Source: RI-153 sp041391225 (GTDB taxonomy: Bacteria > Chloroflexota > Anaerolineae > Caldilineales > Caldilineaceae). From it: a stretch of DNA of 64,000 nt. Position 1 is the first letter of the stretch. The number at the start of each line of letters is the position of its first letter. The notes below the pieces were generated by a model. The model had not been told where the DNA came from. It worked only from the letters and a program-made list of their open reading frames with translations, and did not search any database. The position numbers were made by a program, and so were the translations under genes. This document shows positions 1 to 9,258 of the stretch, piece after piece. The stretch spans positions 62,001 through 126,000 of the forward strand of contig JAWKOL010000001.1 in NCBI GenBank assembly GCA_041391225.1, given 5' to 3'.

Positions 1-2
1 TG

Positions 3-1100
3 TGTACTGTGCGCGAAGCGCCGTTGCAACTCCTCATCGACATTCTCTACGTCTATCCGCCCCGCAAGCGGCTGGGGAAAATGCTCATCGGCGAGGTGAC
101 AAGGCGCTGCTGGCAGATCGGCATCGAAGACATGTACTGGCGCGTCGCCCCCGACAACGAAGCCATGCTGCAATGGTCGCGCCTCTCCTTTCCCGACACC
201 ATCTCCGACGAGTTCGAGGAGTGGTACAGCGAGAAGACGTTGGGCGAGGACGGTACGGCGCTGCGCACGCCCGACGCCGTCAAAGCGCAACTGCGGAATT
301 TCTACGGGCGCATGGCCGAGGAAAACTTGCAGATGGCTACTACGTCCACAAGCGCGGCGCACAACGGCAGCTACGGCAGTTCTTTCTATCAGGCCGACGA
401 ACTGGCCGGTCTGCCCGAAAGCGTGGTTGCCGGGTCCATCGGCTGTGGCAATCCCCATGCCGTTGCCAACCTGCAAGCGGGCGAAGTTGTCCTCGATCTT
501 GGCTGTGGCGGCGGGCTGGATGTGCTGCTGGCGGCGCGCAAGGTGGGGCCCACCGGCTTCGTCTACGGCGTGGACATGACCGCCCCCATGCTGGACTTGG
601 CCCGTGTCAATGCCGCCAAAGTGGGGGCGACGAATGTGGAATTTCGCAAAAGCGAGATAGAATCGCTGCCCCTGCCCGACAGTTCGGTGGACGTGATCAT
701 CGCCAACTGTGTGGTCAACCTCTCGCCGGAGACAAGCGCCGCCCTGGCCGAAGCCTATCGAGTGCTAAAACCGGGTGGGCGTCTCGCCCTGGCCGAAGTG
801 ATAATAGACGGCGATCTGAGCGCATTCCCCATCGCCGAGGAGCAGATTCAGGCCGGGCTAGACATTGCAGGCTGCATCTTCGGCGCCATGACCGTCGACC
901 AACTCACCGATCTGCTGGGCAAAGCGGGCTTTGCCGAAGTCGACGTCACCATCCAGCATCGTTACCGCCCCGACGAGTTGCTGGGCAAACTGCCCGCAGA
1001 ATTGCAGGGTCATTTGCAACGCCTGGAGCCGAGAGTTTTGCAGGAACTAATGGGATGCTTCACCAGCGGGGCCATCCGCGCGAAGAAAAGAGAAGAATAA
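3..1100 (+). CDS. GNAT-like domain fused to ArsM-like SAM methyltransferase (5' partial)
   Basis: The reading frame is open to the left edge, so the true start lies outside the window. The first ~70 visible residues look like the C-terminal half of a GNAT acetyltransferase (RLGKMLIGEVTRRC, then GIEDMYWRVAPDNEAM). After a ~60-residue linker comes a class I SAM-dependent methyltransferase with motif I VLDLGCGGGLDVLLAA, the acidic residue in YGVDMTAPML, and a post-motif region RVLKPGGRLALAEV, which resembles arsenite methyltransferases (ArsM). The family methylates As(III); here that is inferred from overall similarity only. The Cys in GSIGCGNP and in IANCVVN sit where ArsM proteins carry functional Cys. 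Fusion of the two domains is read directly from one continuous frame. It could also be a generic methyltransferase. Confidence 0.75.
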   Translation, partial: CTVREAPLQLLIDILYVYPPRKRLGKMLIGEVTRRCWQIGIEDMYWRVAPDNEAMLQWSRLSFPDTISDEFEEWYSEKTLGEDGTALRTPDAVKAQLRNFYGRMAEENLQMATTSTSAAHNGSYGSSFYQADELAGLPESVVAGSIGCGNPHAVANLQAGEVVLDLGCGGGLDVLLAARKVGPTGFVYGVDMTAPMLDLARVNAAKVGATNVEFRKSEIESLPLPDSSVDVIIANCVVNLSPETSAALAEAYRVLKPGGRLALAEVIIDGDLSAFPIAEEQIQAGLDIAGCIFGAMTVDQLTDLLGKAGFAEVDVTIQHRYRPDELLGKLPAELQGHLQRLEPRVLQELMGCFTSGAIRAKKREE

Positions 1101-1119
1101 AGGTGGTGAAGAAGCCAGG

Positions 1120-1518
1120 CTACATCCAGAAGAGCGATACCGTGTACTGCGACAGCTCCAAGTCTCTTGTCACCAGCGTCATCTTGCGCCGGTTAGCTTG
1201 GGCAATGAGCAGGCGATCAAACGGATCCTTGTGATGATCAGGCAAGGCAACCGAATCAATCATTTCGGTGGCGGATGGTTCCAGTAGTTGGAGATTCGTG
1301 TTGTTCAGGATGTCATTTTTCCACGCGTGGACATCCGCCACTTCAATACGTCCCTTTTTGACGAGCAGGGCTGCCTCCCAAAACGAAATAGGCGAAACGT
1401 AGAGCCTGCCCAGACGCTGCTGCTCATCTAGGAAATGGATAAAGTCGTTGGACATTTCTGTGGATTCCACCCAAAAGATGAGCGCGTGGGTGTCTAGGAG
1501 ATAGTTTTCATGGGTCAT
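1120..1518 (-). CDS. vapC: VapC-like PIN-domain toxin
   Basis: PIN-domain ribonuclease of about 132 residues. The N-terminus YLLDTHALIFW carries the first catalytic Asp; SPISFWEAALL supplies the central conserved Ser/Glu region, and DPFDRLLIAQA plus LVTRDLEL supply the C-terminal acidic residues that coordinate the metal. The start at 1518 is chosen because its ATG overlaps the stop of the upstream antitoxin gene (ATGA), the usual toxin-antitoxin coupling; a longer reading that begins inside the antitoxin gene is rejected. In this family the toxin cleaves RNA, often tRNA, and is held inactive by its partner. The target here is unknown. Confidence 0.87.
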   Translation of the reverse strand: MTHENYLLDTHALIFWVESTEMSNDFIHFLDEQQRLGRLYVSPISFWEAALLVKKGRIEVADVHAWKNDILNNTNLQLLEPSATEMIDSVALPDHHKDPFDRLLIAQANRRKMTLVTRDLELSQYTVSLFWM

Positions 1519-1742
1519 ACATACTCCTCCCAAACGTCGTCCAGCGGTTGGATCAGTTCTTCGGCAGAGACAAGCAGGTTTATTTTTGTGCTCATTTTGT
1601 CTCGCCAATTGCCCCCACCAGCAGGGACGAGACGGGCAACCTCCTGGTTGTTGCGCTGAATGATGATCACTTCTCCTGATTCAACGATATCCAAGTAGTT
1701 GAACAGATCGCTTCTCAGATTGGTCGCAGAAACGGTGCGCAT
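1515..1742 (-). CDS. Phd/YefM-type antitoxin
   Basis: A 75-residue protein with the Phd/YefM layout: an N-terminal DNA-binding half (MRTVSATNLRSDLFNYLD, then VESGEVIIIQRNNQEVARLVP) and a C-terminal acidic tail (IQPLDDVWEEYV) expected to thread into the PIN toxin. It is the first gene of a two-gene operon and overlaps the toxin start by 4 nt. Autoregulation by binding its own promoter is the rule in this family; the region upstream of the ATG, 1743-1800, is AT-rich and holds short dyads around TACAT/ATGTA, a plausible operator. Confidence 0.85.
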   Translation of the reverse strand: MRTVSATNLRSDLFNYLDIVESGEVIIIQRNNQEVARLVPAGGGNWRDKMSTKINLLVSAEELIQPLDDVWEEYV

Positions 1743-1825
1743 GGGAAACCTCCGCCTTAAATGTACATACCAATATATTTATGTACATTGTAGCCGCAAT
1801 CTGGAGCGCCACAAAATTCAAATTG

Positions 1826-2230
1826 TTACTCACTCACAAGTTGAAGCCCATCTACGCGGTACCGCTCGATAGAGCTGTCTTGGGTGACCAAAGTGTATCC
1901 ACTTGAAATGGCTTGCCAAATCAGCAAACGCTCGAAGGGATCTCGGTGATCGGTTTTGCGGGGCAGGTTGTGGTAGGTTGCCAACAAACGGCTCTCTAGT
2001 TCGGCGACTTCAAAGCCGGCTTCGATCAGCGCGTCCAGAATCTCACCGGGATCTGTGCCGCCCAAATCGAGTTTCCCCAAGGTGTACTTGAGCGAGATTT
2101 CCCACAAGCTGACGGCGGAGATGAACTTGGTGTCGTTGTCGTTTTCAAGAATCTGACGCACAGATTCGGGCAGTTTGTCCGGCTCAAACAGCGACCAAAG
2201 CACGTAGTGCGTGTCGAGCAGGTAAATCAT
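1826..2230 (-). CDS. vapC: VapC-like PIN-domain toxin (second copy)
   Basis: A 134-residue PIN-domain protein: MIYLLDTHYVLWSL at the N-terminus, ISAVSLWEISLKY in the middle, and RDPFERLLIWQA plus LVTQDSSI at the C-terminus. It belongs to the same general subfamily as the toxin at 1120-1518 but is clearly diverged. Its start codon overlaps the stop of an upstream antitoxin-like frame by ATGA, so it once formed, or still forms, a standard toxin-antitoxin pair. The antitoxin frame has lost its usual N-terminus, so this toxin may be poorly neutralised, inactive, or covered by the neighbouring antitoxin. Confidence 0.85.
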   Translation of the reverse strand: MIYLLDTHYVLWSLFEPDKLPESVRQILENDNDTKFISAVSLWEISLKYTLGKLDLGGTDPGEILDALIEAGFEVAELESRLLATYHNLPRKTDHRDPFERLLIWQAISSGYTLVTQDSSIERYRVDGLQLVSE

Positions 2231-2403
2231 AGCCCCAACAATTCCTCTTCTGTCATCTTGAAATCATCGTGAATCTTGAGCGTCCGATCCTGCAACAACC
2301 CCAGCCGAATCTTCTTCGACTTGTACGCCGCATACGGAATGAGCACGGCGACTTTCTCTTTCTTCTTGCCGTAGCTAATGATGATCTCTTCACCCGCGCT
2401 CAC
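2227..2403 (-). pseudogene. Phd/YefM-type antitoxin lacking its N-terminal part
   Basis: Translating the minus strand just upstream of the second VapC gives a frame ending with KIHDDFKMTEEELLGL and carrying VSAGEEIIISYGKKKEKVAV, a typical Phd/YefM antitoxin second half. The frame is open only from the stop codon of the ABC exporter (2440-2442), and the first usable start is a GTG at 2403, giving about 58 residues. The first ~20 residues of the fold are missing in this frame. A one-base-shifted frame begins with an ATG near 2446 (MRNLNTNSIRKRSTK) and hits a stop after the overlap. Either the antitoxin was truncated when the exporter gene came to lie against it, or a frameshift separates start and body. 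Confidence 0.6.
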
Positions 2404-2439
2404 ACGTGCTTCGTGGATCGTTTTCTGATCGAATTGGTG

Positions 2440-4620
2440 TTAAGGTTGCGCATGCAGGCGGCTGTACAGCCCACCCTGTCCGATCAACTGCTCGTGGGTG
2501 CCCTGCTCGACGATGCGCCCCCGCTCCAGCACGAGGATGCGGTCGGCGCGGCGGACGGTGCTGAGGCGGTGCGCCACGATCAGGCAGGTAGCGTGAAGAC
2601 GATCCAACGTCTGCTGGATGGCGGCTTCGGTGGCGGCGTCGAGGTGACTGGTGGCTTCGTCGAGGATCAGGATCCTGGGGCGTGGGGCCAGGGCGCGGGC
2701 CAGCACCAAGCGCTGTCGCTGTCCACCAGAAAGGGCGCTGCCGCCTTCGCCCACCCAACTTTCGTATTGCATGGGCAGTCGCTCGATTTCTTCGTGGATG
2801 CCCGCCAGCCGCGCTGCTTCCATCACCTGGGCCAAGGACATGTCGGGCTGGTTGAGGGCGATGTTTTCGCGTACTGTGCCGCCGATGACGAACGAATCTT
2901 GCAGCACCACGCCGATCTGGCGGCGCAGGCGGGCCGCTCCTAGTTCGTCCAAGGTGTGGCCGTCGTAGCGGATTTCGCCTGTGTCGGGGCGGTAAAGCCC
3001 CAGCAACAGGCGCACCAGCGTACTCTTGCCCGCGCCGGTGGGGCCGACCAGCGCCACCTTTTCCCCCGGATTGACGACAAACGAGATTTGATCCAGCGCA
3101 AAGGAAGCGTCCTGGGCGTAGCGGAAGGAGAGATCCGTCACTGCGATCTTGCCTGCGAGGACGAGCGGCGTGTCGTCCGGCTGGGCTTCTTCGGGTTCAG
3201 TCTCCAGCACGTCGGCCATGCGCACCAGGTAGGCCCACATCTGCTGCGCCCGGTGAATGTAGTCGGCCAGGCTGCCCAGCGGGGCCAGGCTGCTGCCGGC
3301 CAGCACAACCAATGCCAGCATCTGGCCGAGATCGAGCCGTCCTGTCTGCACAGCGGACGCGCCTAGCCAGAGCAGCAGCAGCGGCGTGGCCGCGTTGACG
3401 AGCAGGAACAGGCTGTCGACGCGGGCCAGGTAACGTCCACGGGCGGCCGCGGCGTTCAATCCGGCGTCGAAGCGGTCGCGCCATTGCGCCGTGATCCATG
3501 TCTCCGTCCCCGCGGCCTTCACCGATTCGATCCCCCGCAACACCTGTACAGCGAAGCTTTCCTCGGCGGCTTCCGTCGCCAGCGCCAGTTGACTCAATTC
3601 CTGTACACGGCTGGATGTCAGCCAGAGCAGGAGGATGTAGAGTAGCGCCGCGCCGGTGACGATCCCCCCAAACAGCGGGTACTGAACGTAGAGGATCACC
3701 AGGTAGAGCAGCGCCAGCCCACCGTCGAGCAGGCCGGTCAACACGCCCGAGGTGACGAGTTCGCGCACGGCGCGGTTGCCTTCCAGCCGTGAGAGCAGGT
3801 CGCCGGTGGCGCGCTGCTGGAAAAAGCCGTAGGGCAAACGCAGCAGGTGGGCGAAGAAGTCGGGGATGAGCCGGCGATCCAGTTGTTGCTGCAAACGGAC
3901 GGCGAGCAGGTCGCGCACAAAGCTGACCGCGGCCTGCGCCGTCAGCGCGGCGAGCAGGCCGGTGCCCAGCAGTGGCAGCAGGTTTTGCGTTGGGTTGGGC
4001 AGAATCCGTTCCACCACCAGCCAGGTCGTCAGCGGTAGGAGCAGCCCGGCCAATTGCAAGAGCAGCGACGCGCCCACAATCTGCGTCAGCAGCGGACGCA
4101 TCCCCGGCACGGCCAGCACCCGCGCCAAAAACGCCCGCCACTGGGATGATCTGTCGTCGTTTTGGTGGGCGGCGAATTTCTCGGTGAAGTCGGGGCCGGG
4201 GGCGAAGATGAGGGTGACGCCGCTGTAGCCCGCGGCAAGCCCGTCGGGCGTCAATGTGCGGCGGCCCAAGGCAGGATCGATCACGGTGACGCGGTCTTCG
4301 CGCCAGGATTCGAGCACAACGAAGTGTGTCCCCTGCCAGTGGAGGATGGCGGGGCGTTCGGCCTGCGCCAATCCGGCGAGGGTGTGGCGGAAGGCCTGTA
4401 CGTTCAGGCCGATTTCGCGGGCGGCCTGGGCGATCCCCAGCGCGGTGACACCGCCGGCGTTGCCGCCCAGCAGCCGTTGACAGGTGGCAAGCGAGAGCTG
4501 TCCACCCCAGTAGCCGCCAATCATCGCGAGGCAGGCTGCGCCGCAGTCCGCCGCGCTCATTTGGAGCACCACGGGGACGCGTCTGGCGCGGAACGGCGCA
4601 CGCAGCCGGTCAACGCTCAA
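2440..4620 (-). CDS. C39-peptidase-containing ABC exporter (PCAT type)
   Basis: A 726-residue peptidase-containing ABC transporter. The N-terminal C39 domain has the catalytic triad in place: Cys26 in the DCGAAC motif, His99 in GTHFVVL and Asp115 in VIDPALG. A transmembrane domain of about six helices follows (roughly 165-440). The nucleotide-binding domain carries Walker A GPTGAGKST, signature LSGGQRQR, Walker B ILILDEAT and the H-loop IVAHRLST. Family members cut leader peptides after a double glycine and export the mature peptide. The gene follows, and overlaps by ATGA, the large regulator at 4617-7878, so the two are co-transcribed. No precursor peptide, HlyD-like adaptor or modification enzyme was recognised nearby. 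Confidence 0.9.
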   Translation of the reverse strand: MSVDRLRAPFRARRVPVVLQMSAADCGAACLAMIGGYWGGQLSLATCQRLLGGNAGGVTALGIAQAAREIGLNVQAFRHTLAGLAQAERPAILHWQGTHFVVLESWREDRVTVIDPALGRRTLTPDGLAAGYSGVTLIFAPGPDFTEKFAAHQNDDRSSQWRAFLARVLAVPGMRPLLTQIVGASLLLQLAGLLLPLTTWLVVERILPNPTQNLLPLLGTGLLAALTAQAAVSFVRDLLAVRLQQQLDRRLIPDFFAHLLRLPYGFFQQRATGDLLSRLEGNRAVRELVTSGVLTGLLDGGLALLYLVILYVQYPLFGGIVTGAALLYILLLWLTSSRVQELSQLALATEAAEESFAVQVLRGIESVKAAGTETWITAQWRDRFDAGLNAAAARGRYLARVDSLFLLVNAATPLLLLWLGASAVQTGRLDLGQMLALVVLAGSSLAPLGSLADYIHRAQQMWAYLVRMADVLETEPEEAQPDDTPLVLAGKIAVTDLSFRYAQDASFALDQISFVVNPGEKVALVGPTGAGKSTLVRLLLGLYRPDTGEIRYDGHTLDELGAARLRRQIGVVLQDSFVIGGTVRENIALNQPDMSLAQVMEAARLAGIHEEIERLPMQYESWVGEGGSALSGGQRQRLVLARALAPRPRILILDEATSHLDAATEAAIQQTLDRLHATCLIVAHRLSTVRRADRILVLERGRIVEQGTHEQLIGQGGLYSRLHAQP

Positions 4621-7600
4621 TCGTCACCGCCCAGCCGCGCGAGGACCGCATCCACCCGCGCCAGCAGCGGGTCGAGCGAGTCGGGCGCTTCGGCGAGGAC
4701 GAAGCCGGGCAGCGACGGCAGTTGCGGCGCGGGCAGGGCGACGCCGGTGAGTTCGGCGTGGCGTTGGCGGTAGATGAAGTTGGGGCTGTGCGCGTGGAGA
4801 TCGGCGTAGAGGCGGGCAGCTTGCTCGCGCAGGTGGGCGCGGTGAGGATCGAGACGCCATTGGGTGTAGAGGATGTCGGCGCGTTGACGGTCTTCGCGGT
4901 GGCGGCTGAGCAGATCGACGAGATTCGCCTGGGCCTGGGCTGTGTCGGGGGAGAGTTGCGCCGCCAGGAGCGCCGTATGCAGGATGACGTTTGGGCTATT
5001 GGTGGCGGCGGCAATGTCCGCGGCCTGCTGGTTGCGTTGGCGCGCCGTCTCGATGCGCCCTTGCCGGTGTGCGCACACAGCCCACTCGGCCAACGTCTCG
5101 CACAAGTAGGCGCGCAGGTTGAGCCGTTCCATCATTTCCACTGCCAGTGCCAGCACCAGATCGGCGTCGTCCAAACGATCCATACCCAGGAATGTATCGC
5201 CCATGCGTTGCAGGCCAATCGCGGCCACCCAGTCGGTGTTGGCCTGCAACGAAAAGTGTAGCTGCCAACGATAGCCTGTGAGCGCTTCTTCAAATGCGCC
5301 CTGCACGGCGTAGAGATTGACCAGATTGCTCACGGCCACCAATTGTGTCTGGAAAAGTTGAAGGCGGCGCACGATGCCGATCTGTTCCTGGTAGCAGGCC
5401 AGGGATCGGGTGTAGTCGCCCCGTTCCATGTGGATCACACCCAGCGCGTTCAAGGCTTCGGCCTGCCCGTGGCGTTCGTCGTGCTGTTGATCCAGCGCCA
5501 ATTGTTCCTCGAAGTACGCCTGGGATTGGTCCAGATCGCCCAACGCCCAGTGGACCGCGCCCATGCCCGACAGGGCGCGACTGACGCCGTCGGGATCGTC
5601 CACGGCGCGCAGATGGGTCAGCGCGTCCTCGTTGAGGGTCAACGCTTTGGCGTTCTCGCCCTGCATCCGCGCGATGCGCGCCAATTCCACGCCGACGCGT
5701 CCTTGCGCCCAACGGTTCCCACTGGCTTCCGCCGCGGCCAGGGTTTCCAACGCCACCGTCTCGGCGTCATCCCACCGCGCGGTGACCTCCAGCAGCCGGA
5801 TCCATTCCAGACGGGGCGCGAAGCCTTCGTCGCTGCCTGCCAGGCAACGGCTGGCCTGCTCCAAGTAGCGGATCGCTTCCAGGTTCGATCCCAGCGCGGC
5901 CACGGCTTTCCCTGCGCGGCAAGCGTATTCGCCCTCTTTGTGGCGGTCACCGGCCATGCCCCAGTGGTAGGCCAGCGACGCGGGCGGGCTGTTGCGTTCT
6001 TCCAGGGCCAGGGCAGCGCGGCGGTGTAGCCGTTGGCGGCGCAGGGGGCTGAGTTCGTTGACGACGGCGGCGCGCATCAGATCGTGGGCAAAGTCGATGC
6101 GCAGCACGTCCTGATCCTGGCGCGGGGTGAGCAATCGACGGCGCAAGCCCAGTTCCATCGCCTGTTCCGTCTCGTCGGCGCTACGGCCGCTGACAGACTG
6201 TGCTTCGTCCAGCGTGGTCGGCGAATCGAGAACGGCCAGCGCTTCGAGCACCTGGCGTCCGTCTTCGGGGATCTGGCGCATGCGGCGCTGGATCAGGATT
6301 TTGAGGCTGGGCGGCACCGGCAGCGAGGACGGGAGTTCGTCTTCGTTGGCCAGGTCGCGCAGCAGTTCGGCGAGGAATAGCGGATTGCCACCGGTCTGCG
6401 CCAGCAGGGTGTCGCGGATGTAGGGCGTGCGGTAACCGGGGGGCAGCGCGGGCCAGCGACGGGCGATGAGCTGATCCACCTCGTCTTCGCCGAAGGGGTG
6501 CAGGCTGATTTCGACCAGTTGACGGCTACGGCGCAGATCGTCGAGCAGGGTGAGCAGCGCCGGGTTGTCGGCGGCCTCTTCGCTGCGGCAGGCGCCGATG
6601 AGCAGTGTGGCGGTGGATGCGTGCGTCGACCGCTGCGCCACGAAGTGGAAGAGTTGCAGGCTGGTCTCGTCGGCCCACTGGAGATCGTCGATGAAGACGG
6701 CCTGTCCTGTTTTTTTCGCCTGTGCGCCCAAAAAGTCGGCGATGGCGGCAAAGAGGTGTTCCTGTGGATCGTGCTGAGCGGGGACAACGCCGCGGCGGGC
6801 GGCCAGGTTGGGCAACAGCCGCCCCAGTTGTTCCGCCCAATGCTGCGGAATCGTGGACAGATCCTCGTCGGAGATCGGGTCAAGGAGCCGGCTGAGCAGG
6901 TCGATCCACGGGCGGTAGGGCATGGCGCGCGTCGACTCGTAACAGCGCCCAGTGAGGAGCACCGTCCCCGGCTGGGTGGACACAAACGCATCGATCAGGC
7001 TCGTCTTGCCGCTGCCGGCGTCGCCCTGCACCATCACCACCTGAGACGGCGGCCCACGCCTGTTGAAGCTGCGTCAACTCTGCCTGGCGGACGATCAAAC
7101 GCTGATCCACCGCGTCGGGCGCATCGTCGAACCAGTCGGCGTCGATCTCGGGGAGGGCGGCGCGGCGGGGTGCAACGATCAACCCGGAGCGGATGCTCTG
7201 CGCCAGTTCGGTCAACTCGGGTGTGGGCGGCACGGCCAGTTCCTGTTCGAGCAGCGAGCAGCACAGATCGTACTGCGCCAGCGCCTCGTCGCGTTGACCA
7301 TCTTGAGCGAGCAGCCAGATCAGGCGGGCGTGGGCGGTTTCGGACAGGGGATCGTGTTGCAGCAGGCGGCGAAAGGTGGTGATGGCGGCGGTGAAGTCGC
7401 CCGCTTCGCTCTGTCCTTGGCCCAGGCGCGACAGGCCCTCTTCGTAGAGGCGGCGCAGACGGTTGCGCTCGCCCAGCAGCCAGATCTCGAACTCGGGCGC
7501 GTCGGCCAGGGACATGCCCTGCAGAAAGTCATCGCGATAGAGCGCAACGGTGGCGGCCAGATCCTGTCCGTCCGCGAGGCCCTGCTCGAAGGCGTGCAGA

Positions 7601-7878
7601 TCCACCCAGGCCGCGCCAGGACGGACCGCGATCATCTTATCCACAGTTTCGAGCAGATCGGTGGAGACGTCCTGGCGGATGCGGCTGAGGTGCCAACGCA
7701 GCGTCCCCGCCGGGTCACGCGCCTCGCGGCAGAAGATCTGCGCTAACTGTGCGCGGCGCTGCGGCCCATCCGCCAGCAACAGATAGGCGAGCAACGCTTC
7801 AGTTTTGCGGCTAAGTTGAACCGTTTCACCGTCAACGGTGATATGGACAGGCCCAAGCAGCCCAATACGAACAGACAT
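4617..7878 (-). CDS. BTAD / AAA-ATPase / TPR transcriptional regulator (one frameshift)
   Basis: Two overlapping frames make one regulator of about 1,086 residues. The first (from 7878) begins MSVRIGLLGPVHITVDG, an OmpR-like winged helix, then a bacterial transcriptional activation domain (BTAD) rich in helical repeats. It runs into AWAAVSGG near 7050. The second frame resumes with VVMVQGDAGSGKTSLIDAF (Walker A), VFIDDLQWADE (Walker B) and a long TPR region ending near 4620. Total length is one base over a multiple of three, so a single indel around 7038-7050 explains the break. Proteins of this type (SARP/AfsR-like) activate biosynthetic or export genes. The adjoining C39 exporter overlaps it by 4 nt and is the likely target or partner. 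Confidence 0.83.
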
Positions 7879-7998
7879 GAGGACAGAGCACCTCGAACGT
7901 GAAGGTGAAAAACCAGTTTGCGCTCCATTATATCCTTAGATCGTATTGTGCTCTATTCCACTTGTTGGGTTGGGGTGAATCGGCATAGGTGTAGACAC

Positions 7999-8077
7999 AA
8001 GTGCCGGGGACTTATCGCCGCAGCCAGACGGGGCATTCACACCTGGCGACACGTCCAACGTGAAGTCCTCGGCACTT
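7999..8077. repeat. Intergenic inverted repeat
   Basis: The arms AAGTGCCGGGGACTT (7999-8013) and AAGTCCTCGGCACTT (8063-8077) pair with one wobble. Flanking sequence (GAATCGGCATAGGTG on the left; CGCCTATGGGGCGAATCGG on the right) shows more interrupted complementarity. It lies in the 354-nt gap between divergent genes (regulator leftward, metallopeptidase rightward). No gene is seen in the rest of this gap. Confidence 0.6.
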
Positions 8078-8232
8078 TCGCTCCACCCTAAACCAACGCC
8101 TATGGGGCGAATCGGACACAGCAAGGCGGCTGTGAAATGTACCCGAACTTGTACTTGACTGACTGACGGCTTGTAGTACTCTTTCTTAAATATGCTACAC
8201 CGGTCCCTTACAATGCACAGGAGAATCAACGT

Positions 8233-9108
8233 ATGTCGTTTAACAGAAGATCACGATTGGATCCCTCACAGGTACAGGATCGGCGCGGTGGACGGCCGCG
8301 GACCGCAGTCGCCGTGGGCGGCGGTGGCATCGGTGTGGTGATCCTGGTGCTGGTGGCGATGCTGTTTGGTGTGGATCCGCGCGCCTTGTTGGGGGTGATT
8401 GACCAAGGTCCTGTGATATCGACACAGCCCGCCGAAGGCATCGAAAACCTGGCCGAGGTATGCCAAACGGGCGAGGACGCCAACACACGCCAGGACTGCC
8501 GCATTGTGGGGTTCGTCAATAGCATCCAGGCGTTCTGGGATAGCGAGTTTGCCCGCTACGGTGAACAGTACCCCATGGCCCAGACGGTGCTCTTTTCCGG
8601 CGCGACGGAGGGGGCATGTGGCTATGCGTCGGCTTCGATGGGGCCGTTCTACTGTCCGCGCGACCGGTTGGTCTACCTCGATCTTGGCTTCTTCGAAGAA
8701 CTACAGGTCCGCTATGGCGCGCAGGGAGGTCCGTTGGCCGAGGCGTATGTGCTGGCACACGAGTACGGGCATCACATCCAAAACCTCACCGGCGTGCTGG
8801 CGCAGGGATCTGGTTCGGGCGCAACGGGGCCACAGAGCATGGCCGTGCAGATCGAACTTCAGGCCGACTGTCTGGCCGGCGTTTGGATCAACCACGCCAC
8901 CGAAACCGGCTACCTGACGCAGATCACCGAAGAGCAGATCGCCCAGGCCATGGACGCGGCGTCTGCCGTGGGCGATGACCACATTCAGCGGCAGGCGCAG
9001 GGCTACGTGGCGCCCGAATCGTGGACGCACGGGTCATCGGCGCAGCGGCAGCAATCGTTGATGGTCGGCCTGCGCAGCGGCGACCTTGCGTCCTGTGAGA
9101 TCCGTTAA
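8233..9108 (+). CDS. Neutral zinc metallopeptidase, YpfJ-like
   Basis: A 291-residue protein with the YpfJ/neutral zinc metallopeptidase layout. A cytoplasmic Arg-rich start (RRSRLDPSQVQDRRG) precedes one membrane helix (about residues 30-48), and the rest is extracytoplasmic. The zinc site is AHEYGHHIQNLTGV (HExxH), with a downstream acidic segment IELQADCLAGVW characteristic of the family. The closing HGSSAQRQ region is also typical. Substrates of this family are not established. The ATG at 8233 follows an AGGAGAATC ribosome-binding sequence at a suitable distance. The gene stands alone. Confidence 0.88.
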   Translation: MSFNRRSRLDPSQVQDRRGGRPRTAVAVGGGGIGVVILVLVAMLFGVDPRALLGVIDQGPVISTQPAEGIENLAEVCQTGEDANTRQDCRIVGFVNSIQAFWDSEFARYGEQYPMAQTVLFSGATEGACGYASASMGPFYCPRDRLVYLDLGFFEELQVRYGAQGGPLAEAYVLAHEYGHHIQNLTGVLAQGSGSGATGPQSMAVQIELQADCLAGVWINHATETGYLTQITEEQIAQAMDAASAVGDDHIQRQAQGYVAPESWTHGSSAQRQQSLMVGLRSGDLASCEIR

Positions 9109-9117
9109 ATTCAGTAA

Positions 9118-9218
9118 TTCACGATTCTCTGTGAAATTGTGGAGAGAGCATCCTTAGATGCGGCTTGTTCCGGGCTACCCGGCATCTGAGGATGCCTACT
9201 CCGCGTCATAATCGTGAA
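9118..9218. repeat. Nested palindrome between convergent genes
   Basis: The outer arms TTCACGATT (9118-9126) and AATCGTGAA (9210-9218) enclose an inner hairpin, GCATCCTTAGATGC against GCATCTGAGGATGC. It starts 10 nt after the metallopeptidase stop and lies before the end of the convergent secreted-protein gene, so it may terminate both. The inner sequence GTGGAGAGAGCA ... CTCCGC recurs at 60350-60414. Confidence 0.65.
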
Positions 9219-9258
9219 CACTGAAATTGACCGGTATGGCAGTCGGTGCGGTATTTGA

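Noticed and set aside
2651..2968. Open frames on the plus strand across the ABC exporter and other GC-rich genes
   Set aside because: They are antisense shadows of genes with clear catalytic motifs.
7936..8229. 97-codon frame in the gap left of the metallopeptidase
   Set aside because: It crosses an inverted repeat and shows no domain or initiation signal.
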